From NCBI GenBank assembly GCA_030263375.1, contig SZOV01000008.1, positions 1 through 57,013 of the forward strand: DNA of 57,013 nucleotides. The letters run 5' to 3'. Source of the DNA: Deltaproteobacteria bacterium PRO3 (GTDB lineage: Bacteria > UBA10199 > DSSB01). Positions 1-10,414 of this stretch are shown here, in pieces; position 1 is the first letter of the stretch; every line of letters starts with the position of its first letter. The notes beneath the pieces were generated by a model. That model was not told where the DNA came from. It saw only the letters and a list, made by a program, of their open reading frames with translations, and did no database searches. Both the position numbers and the translations under genes were made by a program.

Positions 1-217
1 CAGCGGAGGCCTGGCCCCCGGGACTATTTCACTCCGCAAAGTCTGACGACTTTGCTGCGCGCCCGAAGCAAGTTCGGGCTTGCTGGGGGAACAGGCCGTG
101 TCTCCGCGGGGACATGTCGCCCCCGGCTAGGGGCGGACGCGGCAAGATATAACCGGACAGGCTTTGCAAGTTACCGCAAAAATAAAGTCGTAAGAGAACT
201 AATTACTCTGGAGCGGA
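1..217. other. Non-coding region downstream of cysK
   Basis: I support no gene in this stretch. Two compact hairpins are visible: GCAAAGTC/GACTTTGC at 36-43 and 48-55, and GCCCGAA/TTCGGGC at 61-67 and 73-79, followed by GC-rich sequence. They could be a terminator region, a REP-like repeat or part of an RNA whose other end lies outside the window. An open frame from position 52 on the plus strand runs antisense into cysK and has no family features. Confidence 0.4.
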
Positions 218-1144
<927 letters not shown>

Positions 1145-1154
1145 GGGGCACCTC

Positions 1155-1559
1155 TTAATGAATTTCGGGTTGCTCGGGCAGGCGGTTGAGCTCTTCGGAG
1201 AGCTTGACCTCGGGGAGGACGTTCTTCTCGCGGGCCAGGGAGTCGCGCAGCTCGTCGATTTCCTTTTCGAGCTCGCGGATAGTCTTGTTCTTCATCTTGA
1301 CCTCGCGGGAGCGGGTGAAGGCGTTGACCGCGCCAATCAGGGCCGCGAACAGCATGCCCAAGGTGAAGCTGATGATGAGCAGGTAGCCGACCGGGAAGTC
1401 GATGGACTCGAGGTACAGGAAGGGCGGCATGTTGAACTTGAAGCTCACCAGCGTCGCCAGGCTCTGCGACTGGGAGGTCGAGTTGGTGATGAAGAAATTG
1501 GCGATGACGAAGATGATGAGCGCCGCGAGGATGACTTTGACAAAACGCCAGATGGCCAT
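1155..1559 (-). CDS. LapA-domain (DUF1049-like) inner-membrane protein
   Basis: A small membrane protein of 134 aa. Two hydrophobic helices lie at about residues 5-24 and 57-80, followed by a charged, coiled-coil-prone helix (about 85-115). This is the layout of the LapA/DUF1049 family; the E. coli member works with LapB in controlling lipopolysaccharide synthesis. No LapB partner is adjacent. The gene lies 9 bp after the HIT gene and 10 bp before cysK, so it is probably co-transcribed with both. The family call rests on architecture, operon position and the short conserved FFITNS-type stretch after helix 1. The function in this organism is inferred. Confidence 0.75.
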   Translation of the reverse strand: MAIWRFVKVILAALIIFVIANFFITNSTSQSQSLATLVSFKFNMPPFLYLESIDFPVGYLLIISFTLGMLFAALIGAVNAFTRSREVKMKNKTIRELEKEIDELRDSLAREKNVLPEVKLSEELNRLPEQPEIH

Positions 1560-1568
1560 GGGGGCCTC

Positions 1569-2068
1569 CTATCGGTTTTTGTTCTTTCGGACGATCTTAG
1601 TGATCACGGGTGCGAGCCGGTCGTAGGTCTCCCACAAATACTCGATCATGGTCTTGGTCTCGGCCAGGACCGGCATCCAATTGGTGTCCCCCACCCAGCG
1701 CGGGACGACGTGCAGGTGCAGGTGGTCCCGGATCCCGGCGCCCCCTGCGGCACCCAGGTTGATCCCTAAATTATGCCCCTGCGGGAACATAGTCTTCTCG
1801 AGGGCCTTCACCGCGAGGCCCGAGAGCTCGACCATCTCGGCCTGTTCCGCGGGCTTGAGCCTCGCCAGGTCCTTGGTGTGCCGGTAAGGCACCACCATCA
1901 GGTGGCCGTTGTTGTAAGGGTAGCGGTTGAGAATGATGAAGTTGTGCCGGCCGCGGTGCAGGATGAGGTTGTTGCGGTCGTCCTTCTTGCGCGGCAGCTT
2001 GCAGAAAATGCAGCCCTTCTCCCGGGGGCCCAGGATGAATTCTTTTCTCCAGGGCGCCCAGAGGTTTT

Positions 2069-2072
<4 letters not shown>
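1569..2072 (-). CDS. HIT-family nucleotide hydrolase/transferase
   Basis: A cytoplasmic histidine-triad protein of 167 aa. The catalytic triad is H117-L-H119-L-H121 in DHLHLHVVPR. An N-terminal C21-x2-C24 pair (CIFC) is typical of the zinc-binding branch related to Ap4A phosphorylase and HIT hydrolases. The usual NxxPxxxGHLMVVP stretch is near residues 49-63. Its ATG overlaps the stop of the IHF-beta-like gene as ATGA, which implies coupled translation. The substrate (dinucleoside polyphosphate or AMP-lysine type) cannot be told from the sequence. Confidence 0.9.
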
Positions 2073-2391
<319 letters not shown>

Positions 2392-2395
<4 letters not shown>

Positions 2396-3291
2396 GGCAT
2401 GATCCCCTTTGTCCAATAAAGTGCGCGACCCTCGCGCAGGAAGTAAATCCATTTCAGCAGCCGGGACTCGACCTGCTCGTCGGCCAGGATTTCGAAGAGA
2501 CCGGGCTTTTTCTTCTTCGGGTAGTGGAGCTCGGGCTCCTCCGTCCAACCCAGCATTTCCTTGGCCAGGTCGACCGCCCTTTGCTGGCCGCCCAGCTCGT
2601 CGACCAGCTTGAGCTTTTGCGCCTGCTCGCCCGTGAAGACGCGGCCGTCGGCCAGCTTGTCGACCTCCTCGATCGGGAGATTGCGCCCTTTCGCCACCGC
2701 CTCCTTGAATTGGCGGTGCATGTCCTCGAGGATGTTCTGCAAGTAGGCCCTGTCCTCGGGCGTCAGCTCACGCAGCGGGCTGCCGACGTCTTTCATCTTG
2801 CCCGACTTGAGCACCTCGGCGCGCACCTTGAGGAAGCTCAAGAGCTGCTCGATGTTGGCGTAATCCATCAGGACGCCGATGCTGCCGGTGATCGTGCCCG
2901 GAAGGGCGACGATCTTGTCGGCCGCGGCCGCGATGTAATAGCCGCCCGACGCCGCCACCGTCCCCATCGAGACGATGACCTTTTTCTTCTCCTTCACCCG
3001 AAGGACCGCCTGGTAGATCTCTTGCGAGGGGCTCACCGCCCCGCCCGGAGAATCGATTCGCAGGATCAAGGCCTTCAGGTCGTCGTTTTTATAGACCCGA
3101 TTGAGCTCGTCCAGGGTCTCCTTCGGGTCGAAGATGCCGCCCTTGATCTCGACCACGGCCAGGGAATTTTTGCCGAAGATCGAGCCGCCCTCCCCCTCCG
3201 AGACCAGGGCGATGGCGAGGAGGAACATCGCCGCCGACAGGCCGACGAGGGCGAAACTGAGAATGAACAGCCAGAAGCTTTTTCCCTTCAT
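2392..3291 (-). CDS. sppA: Signal peptide peptidase SppA (short form)
   Basis: A membrane-anchored serine protease that degrades cleaved signal peptides. At 299 aa it is the short, single-repeat form. An N-terminal anchor spans residues 7-30. The nucleophile is Ser115 in TVAASGG, and Lys167 in KSGKMKD lies 52 residues later, the spacing of the Ser/Lys dyad in Bacillus SppA. IDSPGG (79-84) is the conserved oxyanion-side motif. Its stop overlaps the ihfB start. A 14-bp-arm palindrome (3306-3335) separates it from rpsA upstream. Confidence 0.93.
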
Positions 3292-3305
3292 TTAAGAAAC
3301 ACCGC

Positions 3306-3335
3306 CGTAGGGGGCGTTCGTGAACGCCCCCTACG
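3306..3335. repeat. Palindromic repeat, GTAGGGGCG family, copy 1
   Basis: Perfect inverted repeat with 14-bp arms (CGTAGGGGGCGTTC / GAACGCCCCCTACG) and a 2-nt GT centre, in the rpsA-sppA gap. It shares the outer GTAGGGG/CCCCTAC arms with the copies near 10.4, 26.7 and 29.5 kb but has a different centre. In RNA it would form a strong stem, so it could attenuate or terminate transcription between rpsA and sppA. Confidence 0.75.
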
Positions 3336-3389
3336 ATGTTGGCGCTCCGGTCGGCCGCGGGGCCGCCGGGGCGCCGGAAATGTGCCGGA

Positions 3390-5036
3390 TTAATTCTTCG
3401 ACAAGACGTCCGACAGGGTCGCCGTAGCGTCGCCCTGCTTGGCGCGGAAGTCCTCGAGGGCCTGCTTCTCGGTCGACTTGTGGTAGGCGCGGATGCTGAG
3501 CACCACGCGATGTTCCTTGTCGTCGATGTTCGTGACCTGGGCCTCGATCTCGTCGCCCACCGCCGGAGACTCGCCGTCGAGCTCTTTGTTGGGGATGAAG
3601 CCTTGGACCTCGTCGCCCATGTCGAGGCTGACGCCGTGGTTTTCGACCGCGGTGACCTTGCCCTTGACGTGGCTGCCGGGCGCGAAACCCCGGATGATCT
3701 TCTGGAAGGGGTCTTCGTCGAGCTGCTTGACGCCCAGGGAGAAGCGTTCGTTTTCTTGGTCGATGTTGAGCACCACAGCCTCGACCTCTTGGCCCTTCTG
3801 ATAGATCTCGGAGGGGTGTTTGGCCTTGTGGGCCCAGGAGAAGTCGCTGACGTGCACCAGGCCGTCGATGCCCTCTTCGATGCCGATGAAGACGCCGAAG
3901 TCGGTGACGTTTTTGACCACGCCCTTGACCCGCGAGCCGAGCGGGTACTTCTGCTGCAGCTGGCTCCAGGGGTTGGGCTCGATCTGCTTCATGCCGAGTG
4001 AGATGCGGCGGCTGTTGGAGTCGAAGTCGAGGACGACCGCCTCGATGAAGTCGCCGACGTTGACGATTTTGGAGGGGTGCTTCACCTTCTTGAGCCAGCT
4101 CATCTCGCTGACGTGCACCAGGCCCTCGACTCCCTCTTCGAGCTCGACGAAGGCGCCGTAATCCGTGACGTTGACGACTTTGCCTTTAAGCCGCGTCCCG
4201 ACGGTGTATTTTTCGGGGACGCTCTCCCAAGGATCGGGGAGCAGCTGCTTTAAGCCCAGGCTGACCTTGTGGCTGTCCTGGTCGAACTTGAGGACGACGA
4301 CCTTGAGGGTTTGGCCCAGCGCGACGACCTCGGAGGGGTGGTTGATGCGGCCCCAGGTCATGTCGGTGATGTGCAGCAAGCCGTCGATGCCGCCCAAGTC
4401 GATGAAGGCGCCGTAGTCGGTGATGTTTTTGACTTGGCCCTCGACCACCTGCCCTTCGGCGATATTCTTGAGCAGCTCGGCCTTTTGCACCTCGCGCTCC
4501 AGCTCGAGGATGGCGCGGCGGGACAACACGACGTTGCCCTTGGCCTTGTTGAGCTTGAGGATCTTGAAGCGGAACTTTTTGCCGATCAGCCGGTCGAGGC
4601 TTTTGACCGGCTTGAGGTCGATCTGCGAGCCCGGGAGGAAGGCGCGCACGCCGCCCACGTTGACGACCATGCCGCCCTTGATCTTGTTGATGATGACGCC
4701 TTCGATGATGCCGTTTTCTTTTTCGACCTCGGCCAGCTTGTCCCAGGCCTGGAGGGCGTCCGCCTTCTCCTTGCTGAGTACGACCATGCCGGATTCGTCT
4801 TCCGCGGCCTCAAAGACCACATCCACCTTATCACCGGGTTGGACCGTGACTTCTCCGTCCAGATTGCGAAATTCGTCGATGTTGATCTGCCCCTCCGACT
4901 TGAAGCCGATGTCGACCATGACATAGTCGCGAGTGACCTTGACCACGGTGCCTTTAACGAGTTCGCCCTCGTTAAGGGGATGTTTTTTAAGGGATTCTTC
5001 AAAAAGAGCCCCAAAGTCTTCGATTTGATTTTGCAT
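3390..5036 (-). CDS. rpsA: 30S ribosomal protein S1
   Basis: A ribosome-associated RNA-binding protein of 548 aa containing six consecutive S1 (OB-fold) domains. The repeats are recognisable by the recurring VxGxVxxxxDYGAFV...GLLH/VHxSD/EMSW pattern; the last ends near residue 530. Length and repeat number match proteobacterial S1. The start at 5036 (MQNQIED) is the only reasonable start in frame. The nearest AGGAGG is about 15 nt upstream, too far for a normal Shine-Dalgarno; E. coli rpsA also lacks a strong one. A near-consensus promoter lies at 5093-5121. It is followed by sppA after a palindrome. Confidence 0.97.
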   Translation of the reverse strand: MQNQIEDFGALFEESLKKHPLNEGELVKGTVVKVTRDYVMVDIGFKSEGQINIDEFRNLDGEVTVQPGDKVDVVFEAAEDESGMVVLSKEKADALQAWDKLAEVEKENGIIEGVIINKIKGGMVVNVGGVRAFLPGSQIDLKPVKSLDRLIGKKFRFKILKLNKAKGNVVLSRRAILELEREVQKAELLKNIAEGQVVEGQVKNITDYGAFIDLGGIDGLLHITDMTWGRINHPSEVVALGQTLKVVVLKFDQDSHKVSLGLKQLLPDPWESVPEKYTVGTRLKGKVVNVTDYGAFVELEEGVEGLVHVSEMSWLKKVKHPSKIVNVGDFIEAVVLDFDSNSRRISLGMKQIEPNPWSQLQQKYPLGSRVKGVVKNVTDFGVFIGIEEGIDGLVHVSDFSWAHKAKHPSEIYQKGQEVEAVVLNIDQENERFSLGVKQLDEDPFQKIIRGFAPGSHVKGKVTAVENHGVSLDMGDEVQGFIPNKELDGESPAVGDEIEAQVTNIDDKEHRVVLSIRAYHKSTEKQALEDFRAKQGDATATLSDVLSKN

Positions 5037-5092
5037 ATTACAGTTTAAAAACCTCCTGGGTTTCTGAATTTTACCTTGAAAAAGGTCGGCGG

Positions 5093-5121
5093 ACTATAGT
5101 GGCTTTGCCTAAACGTGTCAA
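5093..5121 (-). promoter_or_regulatory. Sigma-70-type promoter for rpsA
   Basis: On the minus strand, TTGACA (5116-5121) is followed after exactly 17 nt by TATAGT (5093-5098). This is a consensus -35 and a one-mismatch -10 in the only sizeable gap of the aroA-rpsA region. Transcription would start near 5086, leaving a leader of about 50 nt with a small hairpin (ACCTT/AAGGT at about 5073-5086). It is the cleanest promoter I see in the window. Confidence 0.75.
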
Positions 5122-5160
5122 AAAGAAAATGCCTAGTTTCTGGATAGTTAGGGGCGGGGT

Positions 5161-6468
5161 TCAGCCCTCAAACTCGACCTTGGCGCCCAGGGATTGGAGC
5201 TGGTCGAAGAAATTGGGATAGGAGGTCTGTACGCAGTCCACGTCGAGGACCCGGGAGGGCCTGGGCGCTCGGGTGGCGGCGACGGCCATGCTCATGGCCA
5301 CCCGGTGGTCGGTGCCGCTCTCGAAGTCGCCCGCCTGAAAGTTCGCCGGTCCCGTCACGTCGATGCCGTCCGACACTCCCCTCGCCTTCACCCCCAGCTT
5401 GGCCAGCTCGCGTTCCATGGCCGCGATGCGGTCCGTCTCCTTGACCCGCAACTCCTCGGCGTCCCGCACCTCGGTGGTCCCCTGGGCGGCCGCGGCGGCG
5501 ATGCAGAGGATGGGGATCTCGTCGATCAACCTCGGGATTAAGGCCCCGGAGATCCGGGCGGCCCTTAAGGGGGCGGAGCGGACGCGCAGGTCGGCAACGG
5601 GCTCGCCGCCGATTTCGCGGGGATTCAGAGTTTCGAAGGGAGTCCCCATCGCCTGCAGCACTTCGAGGACGCCGGTGCGGGTGGGATTGATGCCGACGTT
5701 TTTCAGCAGGATCTCGGAGCCACTGCCGATCGCCCCTCCCACTAGGAAGAAGGCCGCCGAGCTGATGTCACCGGGGATCTCGAGGTCCTCGGCCTTGAGG
5801 CTTTGCCCCGAGCGGAGGCGGATCAGGCCGCCGGAGATTTCCAGTGCCACGCCCTTGTGCCGGAGCATCCGCTCGCTGTGGTCGCGCGAGGCCGTCCCCT
5901 CCTCCACGCCGGTCTCGCCCGAGGCGTAGAGGCCCGCCAGCAGGATGGCGCTTTTGATCTGGGCGCTGGCCACGGGGAGCTTGTAATGGATGCCGCGCAG
6001 CGGGCGCCCCGTGACCTTGACGACGCGCTCGGTCTCGGAGGCGCGGAATTCCTCGATCTGGGCGCCCATCTCGCGCAGCGGCTTCGCGACCCGTTCCATG
6101 GGACGGCGGTTGAGGCTGGCGTCGCCGGTCAGGCGCGACTCGAAGGGCTGGCCGGCCAGAATGCCCATCATCAGGCGCATCGTCGTGCCGGAGTTCCCGC
6201 AGTCGAGGACTTTTTGCGGGGGTTTCAAGCCCCTCAATCCGACGCCTTGGACGACGACGCGGTCCGGAAAAATATCGACTTGGACGCCCAGCTCCCGGAA
6301 GCAGCCGATCGTGGAGAGGACGTCCTCCCCCATCAAGAGGCCGCGCAGCGTGGAAACCCCCTCCGAGAGGGCCGAGAGCATGACGGCCCGGTGCGAGACC
6401 GACTTGTCGCCGGGGACCTGGATCTCGCCCCTCAGCGTCGGGGCGGGGTGGACGCGGACGTTCTTCAC
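5161..6468 (-). CDS. aroA: 3-phosphoshikimate 1-carboxyvinyltransferase (EPSP synthase)
   Basis: The sixth shikimate-pathway step: it joins phosphoenolpyruvate and shikimate-3-phosphate. At 435 aa it has the normal length. The N-terminal PGDKSVSHRA motif (catalytic Lys22) and LDCGNSGTTMRLM (88-100) are intact, as are the RLIDEIPIL aspartate-containing loop and the later VKETDRI stretch. It starts with GTG in a GTGA overlap with the tyrA stop, so translation is probably coupled. The pathway logic with tyrA and pheA immediately upstream is clear. In many delta-type genomes cmk follows here; it is absent and rpsA follows directly. Confidence 0.96.
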   Translation of the reverse strand: MKNVRVHPAPTLRGEIQVPGDKSVSHRAVMLSALSEGVSTLRGLLMGEDVLSTIGCFRELGVQVDIFPDRVVVQGVGLRGLKPPQKVLDCGNSGTTMRLMMGILAGQPFESRLTGDASLNRRPMERVAKPLREMGAQIEEFRASETERVVKVTGRPLRGIHYKLPVASAQIKSAILLAGLYASGETGVEEGTASRDHSERMLRHKGVALEISGGLIRLRSGQSLKAEDLEIPGDISSAAFFLVGGAIGSGSEILLKNVGINPTRTGVLEVLQAMGTPFETLNPREIGGEPVADLRVRSAPLRAARISGALIPRLIDEIPILCIAAAAAQGTTEVRDAEELRVKETDRIAAMERELAKLGVKARGVSDGIDVTGPANFQAGDFESGTDHRVAMSMAVAATRAPRPSRVLDVDCVQTSYPNFFDQLQSLGAKVEFEG

Positions 6469-7319
6469 AGCTTCCTCCGCACCCTCGCGGCCGACTCGAA
6501 GAATTTCTCCAGCCCCTTAGCGTCCCGCTTGGCCAGCAGGCCCTTCAGCTGCTTGAGGAACTGCTCGTGGCGGTCGATCATGCGCAGGATCTCGCGGTGA
6601 TTGTCGAGGCCGATGTCGGTCCACATCTGCGCCGAGCTGGCCGCGATGCGGGTGACGTCGCGGAAGCTGCTGCCGGAGAGCTTCAGGGCCTTGCCCCCTT
6701 GCAGGCCCATCGCCGCGTGCACCAGGGCGTAGGCGAGCATGTGCGGGAGGTGGCTGATCGCGGCGAGGATCTCGTCGTGCTCTTTGGGCGAGATCGCGAG
6801 GGGTTTGGCGCCCAGGGCCTTGGCCAGCCGGCTGAGGCGCTTGGCGGCCTTTTGGCTCGCCGCGGAATCGGGCGTGAAGACCCACCAACGCCCCTCGAAG
6901 AGGCCCTCGAGGGCGGAGGCCATGCCGGTCTTCTCGGTGCCGGCGATGGGGTGGCCGCCGACGAAGACCACGCCCTTCGGCAAAAGCTTCTTGGCCCGGC
7001 GGACGATGTTCTCCTTGGTGCTGCCGACGTCGGTGACGACGGCGCCCTTTTTCAGGCCGGGGGCGATCTTGCGCAGCAGCTCGGGGATGTGGCGCACGGG
7101 CGTCGCCAGGACGACCAGGTCGGCGTCGCGCACTGCCGCGACCGGGTCGCCGGTCACGGCGTCGCAGGCCCTGCGCTTGAGCGCCGCGCGCCGGGAGGGC
7201 GCCGAGCGGTTGTAGCCGACGACGCGCCGGGCGAGGCGGCGTTTCTTGAGGTCGAGGGCGATGGAGCCGCCGATGAGGCCGAGGCCGAGGATGGCGATGT
7301 TGTTGTAGAGCTTCGCCAC
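6465..7319 (-). CDS. tyrA: Prephenate dehydrogenase family protein
   Basis: A cytoplasmic NAD(P)-dependent dehydrogenase of 284 aa that oxidises prephenate (or arogenate) towards tyrosine. The Rossmann motif is ILGLGLIGGS (residues 10-19). The TDVGSTKE and GGHPIAGTEKTG stretches are family hallmarks that contact substrate. There is no fused chorismate mutase and no ACT domain, so it is the monofunctional type. It starts with GTG just downstream of pheA and overlaps aroA. Prephenate versus arogenate specificity cannot be told. Confidence 0.93.
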   Translation of the reverse strand: MAKLYNNIAILGLGLIGGSIALDLKKRRLARRVVGYNRSAPSRRAALKRRACDAVTGDPVAAVRDADLVVLATPVRHIPELLRKIAPGLKKGAVVTDVGSTKENIVRRAKKLLPKGVVFVGGHPIAGTEKTGMASALEGLFEGRWWVFTPDSAASQKAAKRLSRLAKALGAKPLAISPKEHDEILAAISHLPHMLAYALVHAAMGLQGGKALKLSGSSFRDVTRIAASSAQMWTDIGLDNHREILRMIDRHEQFLKQLKGLLAKRDAKGLEKFFESAARVRRKL

Positions 7320-7323
7320 TGTC

Positions 7324-8406
7324 TTACTTTCCCACTTCCCGCGGATACGAACCCAATATTTGGAAGAAACTGCACTCCTTCTCCATCTGCGCCAGCACTT
7401 CCCTGATCTCGGGACTCTCCTGGTGGCCGTCCAAGTCGATGAAAAAGACGTACTCCCAGGCCCGCTTTTTCAGCGGCCGGGATTCGATCTTGGTCAGGTT
7501 GATGCGGTGGTCGGCCAAGGGCTTCAGCAGCCGGAACAGGACGCCCGGCTCGTCGCGGGTCGAGAACATGATCGAGGTCTTGTCCTGCCCCGTCGGCGAG
7601 GTGGCCCGCTTGCCGATGACCAAAAACCGGGTGAAGTTGTTCGGATAGTCCTCGATGTGCCGGCGCAGGACGTTCAGGCCGTAGAGCTTGGCGGCGTAGT
7701 CGCTGGCGATGGCGGCGGCGCCCTTCTCTTTGGCCGCGAGCACGGCGCCCTTCGAGTTGGAGTCGGTCGGCAGGAGCTTGGCCCCCGGCAGGTGCTCTTC
7801 CAGCCAATTGCGGCATTGGGCCAGGCCCTGCGGATGGGCGTAGACTTTCTTGATGGCGCGCAGGTCCTTCGCCTTGGAGAGGAGGTTGTGGTTGATCTCC
7901 ATTTGGATTTCGCCGCAGATCGTGAGCGTGAACTCCATGAAGAGGTCGAGCGTGTGCGAGACGACGCCCTCGGTGGAGTTTTCGATGGGGACGATGCCGT
8001 AGTCGACGCGCGAGTTGACGACCTGCTCGAAGACCTGTCGCGGCGTGGTCTGCGGAACGAACTGCGTCGCGATCCCGAACTTCCTAATGGCGGCCAGGTG
8101 CGTGTAGGTTCCTTCGGGCCCGAGATAGGCCACCTGGAGCGGTGCTTCGAGGGCCAGCGAGGCGCTGAGGATCTCGCGAAAGATCCCCTCCACCGCCCGG
8201 TTGTCGTAGGGACCTCGGTTGAGCCGCCGCAGCCGCTGGAAGACCAGGGCCTCGCGCTCGGGGATGTGGAAGGCGCTGCCCTGCTTTTGCTTGATGCGCC
8301 CGATGGCCTGCACCTCTTTGCCCCGTTTCGAGAGCAGGTCGAGAAGCTTGGCGTCGAGGGCGTCGATGCGGTCGCGGTGTTTTTTGAGGTCTTCGGACTG
8401 GCCCAT
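7324..8406 (-). CDS. pheA: Bifunctional chorismate mutase / prephenate dehydratase (P-protein)
   Basis: Turns chorismate into phenylpyruvate in two steps. From ATG 8406 the protein is 360 aa: an AroQ-type chorismate mutase helix bundle (about 5-85), a prephenate dehydratase domain starting at VAYLGPEGTYTH (about 92-103), and a C-terminal ACT domain with the phenylalanine-sensing ESRP motif. I chose 8406 because AGGTGG lies just upstream and MGQSEDLKKHRDRID begins the mutase; the frame is open 18 codons further up without family sequence. ACT-domain feedback inhibition by phenylalanine is expected. It heads the pheA-tyrA-aroA operon. Confidence 0.95.
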   Translation of the reverse strand: MGQSEDLKKHRDRIDALDAKLLDLLSKRGKEVQAIGRIKQKQGSAFHIPEREALVFQRLRRLNRGPYDNRAVEGIFREILSASLALEAPLQVAYLGPEGTYTHLAAIRKFGIATQFVPQTTPRQVFEQVVNSRVDYGIVPIENSTEGVVSHTLDLFMEFTLTICGEIQMEINHNLLSKAKDLRAIKKVYAHPQGLAQCRNWLEEHLPGAKLLPTDSNSKGAVLAAKEKGAAAIASDYAAKLYGLNVLRRHIEDYPNNFTRFLVIGKRATSPTGQDKTSIMFSTRDEPGVLFRLLKPLADHRINLTKIESRPLKKRAWEYVFFIDLDGHQESPEIREVLAQMEKECSFFQILGSYPREVGK

Positions 8407-8490
8407 GAATCCACCTTTGCCTGGCCAGGCTGTCCTACTTTTGAAAGGCGGAAGAGTCAATGATTTGCGGGATTTCGCCCGTCGGACGGG

Positions 8491-9117
8491 TCAGGCCGCG
8501 TAGGCCCGGTGGAAGCAGGCCTGCATGCGCCGCAGGTATTCGGAAAAACATTCGGACTCGAAGGCGAGCAAGGCGTCGGCTTCGCCCTCGCTGAAGCCGG
8601 GGACGAGCGGCATCTTGCCCTCGAGGTAGCTTAGGTGCTCGCTCTCGTCCTTGATGATCTTTTGAATGATGATCTTCGAGGGGGCCTCGGAGAGCCGGTT
8701 GTAATAATGGGGGTAGACGCTCATCGCCCGCTTTTCGACGATGAAGCTGGTCAGGAGGTAGCAGTAAAGCGGGTTCTCGGCGCCGTTGGCCCTTTGCACC
8801 CAGGCGTCGATCTCGCCGTCGATCTTTTGGAAATAGTCCTCCGCGATGTCTTGGTATTCTTGGGAAAAACTCTCCCCCTTCTGGCGGCCGAAATTTTTTT
8901 CGGCCAATTCCCTCAGCATGTAGCTGTGTTGGATCTCGTCGGTGAGGTGGTGGTAGACGCCTTTGTTGACGTTGTCGTAACCCAGGGCCTTCACCATTTT
9001 GCGGTAGCCGATGTACTCGAGGTAGGAAAGCGAGCGTAACCACAGGTAATGCTTGGATTCGGTCGCCGTGACCTCGTCGAGGAAGGACTGCCAGTCTTGT
9101 TGTGCTTGGGCGTTCAT
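8491..9117 (-). CDS. Ferritin-like diiron four-helix protein
   Basis: A soluble, largely helical protein of 208 aa. Two ExxH signatures, E61-x2-H64 and E158-x2-H161, with E34 and E128 as the remaining likely ligands, make the ligand set of ferritin-like diiron proteins (rubrerythrin, ferritin, hydroxylase-like). There is no C-terminal rubredoxin domain. A clear AAGGGG Shine-Dalgarno is 7 nt before the ATG. It is divergent from the VKOR-DsbA gene. The activity (iron handling, peroxide reduction or a specific oxygenation) cannot be assigned. Confidence 0.75.
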   Translation of the reverse strand: MNAQAQQDWQSFLDEVTATESKHYLWLRSLSYLEYIGYRKMVKALGYDNVNKGVYHHLTDEIQHSYMLRELAEKNFGRQKGESFSQEYQDIAEDYFQKIDGEIDAWVQRANGAENPLYCYLLTSFIVEKRAMSVYPHYYNRLSEAPSKIIIQKIIKDESEHLSYLEGKMPLVPGFSEGEADALLAFESECFSEYLRRMQACFHRAYAA

Positions 9118-9244
9118 ACGCTTACCCCTTTTCGAAACACCCGCCCGAAATATTCCTGATTTCCGGGCTTTGCCTCATCGCGTCAAGGAAGTCAATAGCC
9201 CAAAATTCTTGTCTCCCCCGTGTAAAGAGGTTATGGGCGAGGCC

Positions 9245-10414
9245 ATGATTCAACGATTTCGCGGCGGAATTTGGTGGGCGACCCTCTTGGTGGTCTTAAT
9301 CGGCATCGGGGCGAGTGCCTATCTGGTCCAGCAGCATTTTCTGCACCTGCAGGCGGCCTTCACCTCGAAATCCCTCTGCAATATCAGCGCCTATTTGAAC
9401 TGCGACCTGGTCCTGACCAGCGTCTATGCGAGCCTGGGCACCCTCCCCCTGGGAGGCCTGGGCCTGGTCTTCTACGTCTACCTCCTGGGCGCCCTGCTCT
9501 ACGCGCGGCTGGCCCCGGACAGCCTGGCGGAGGTCTTGGCCCTCCCCGCCCTCTTGGCGTTGTTTTCCGTCCTGCTCAGCCTCTTCCTGGCCTACGTCAG
9601 CTTCTTCCAACTGCGTTCGATGTGCATCTTCTGCACCTCGCTCTACGTCGTGAATATCTTGCTCTGGTTTTTACTCAAGGCCCTGATCGGGCAAGGAGGA
9701 CCCGTGACACTCTTCAAGCGCATCCCCTGGGGAAAGAGCCTCGCCTACTTCGCGATCGTCTTCGCGATCGGCGGGATCCTCCTCCACACCAGCCACAAGC
9801 AGTATGCGAAGGAGCTGTCCCCCGCCGATGCTAAGGCCTACCTCGAGCAATTCTTCGCGCAGCAGCCTTACAACATTGACGTCTCCGGCCGGCCCTTCTG
9901 GGGAAATCCCGACGCGAAGGTCGTGATCGCGGAGTTCAGCGACATGGAATGCCCCTACTGCAAGGTCGCCGCCTTCAATCTCAAGCCCATCCTGAGCGAC
10001 TACAAGGACAAGGTGAAACTGGTCTTCCTGAACTATCCCTTGGACAAGAATTGCAACCCGGCGATCACCCGCGACCTGCACGTCAACGCTTGCAACGCGG
10101 CCTACGCCTCCTACTGCGCAGGCAAGCAGGGGAAGTTTTGGGAGTATCACGACGCGGCCTTCGAGCGGCAGCCGAAGTTCTCCCGGGAGTCGCTGGAGAA
10201 CATCGCCAAGAAGCTGAAGTTGGATCTAAGCGCCTTCCAGGCCTGCCTGGGCTCGGAGGAAGCCAAGCAATTCGTCCTCGCTGATATCGAGCTGGGCAAC
10301 AAGGCGAACGTCCAAGGAACGCCGGCGGTCTTCATCAACGGGCGGCCCTTCCCTAATTGGATCTCGAAGAAATTGGTGCATCAGGCGCTGGATCGGATCT
10401 TGGCGGAACAGTAG
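9245..10414 (+). CDS. VKOR-DsbA fusion (periplasmic disulfide-bond formation)
   Basis: A fusion of a vitamin K epoxide reductase domain with a DsbA-like thioredoxin domain. Numbered from ATG 9245 (389 aa), several membrane helices carry the VKOR cysteine pair C45/C53 and the quinone-site C127-x2-C130. After another helix comes a periplasmic thioredoxin domain with the active site C236PYC239 and a cis-proline loop (GTPAVFING). It should oxidise exported proteins and pass electrons to quinone, replacing DsbB plus DsbA. A second ATG at 9233 is equally possible; both have GAGG only 2 nt upstream. The stop TAG lies inside a palindromic repeat. Confidence 0.92.
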   Translation: MIQRFRGGIWWATLLVVLIGIGASAYLVQQHFLHLQAAFTSKSLCNISAYLNCDLVLTSVYASLGTLPLGGLGLVFYVYLLGALLYARLAPDSLAEVLALPALLALFSVLLSLFLAYVSFFQLRSMCIFCTSLYVVNILLWFLLKALIGQGGPVTLFKRIPWGKSLAYFAIVFAIGGILLHTSHKQYAKELSPADAKAYLEQFFAQQPYNIDVSGRPFWGNPDAKVVIAEFSDMECPYCKVAAFNLKPILSDYKDKVKLVFLNYPLDKNCNPAITRDLHVNACNAAYASYCAGKQGKFWEYHDAAFERQPKFSRESLENIAKKLKLDLSAFQACLGSEEAKQFVLADIELGNKANVQGTPAVFINGRPFPNWISKKLVHQALDRILAEQ

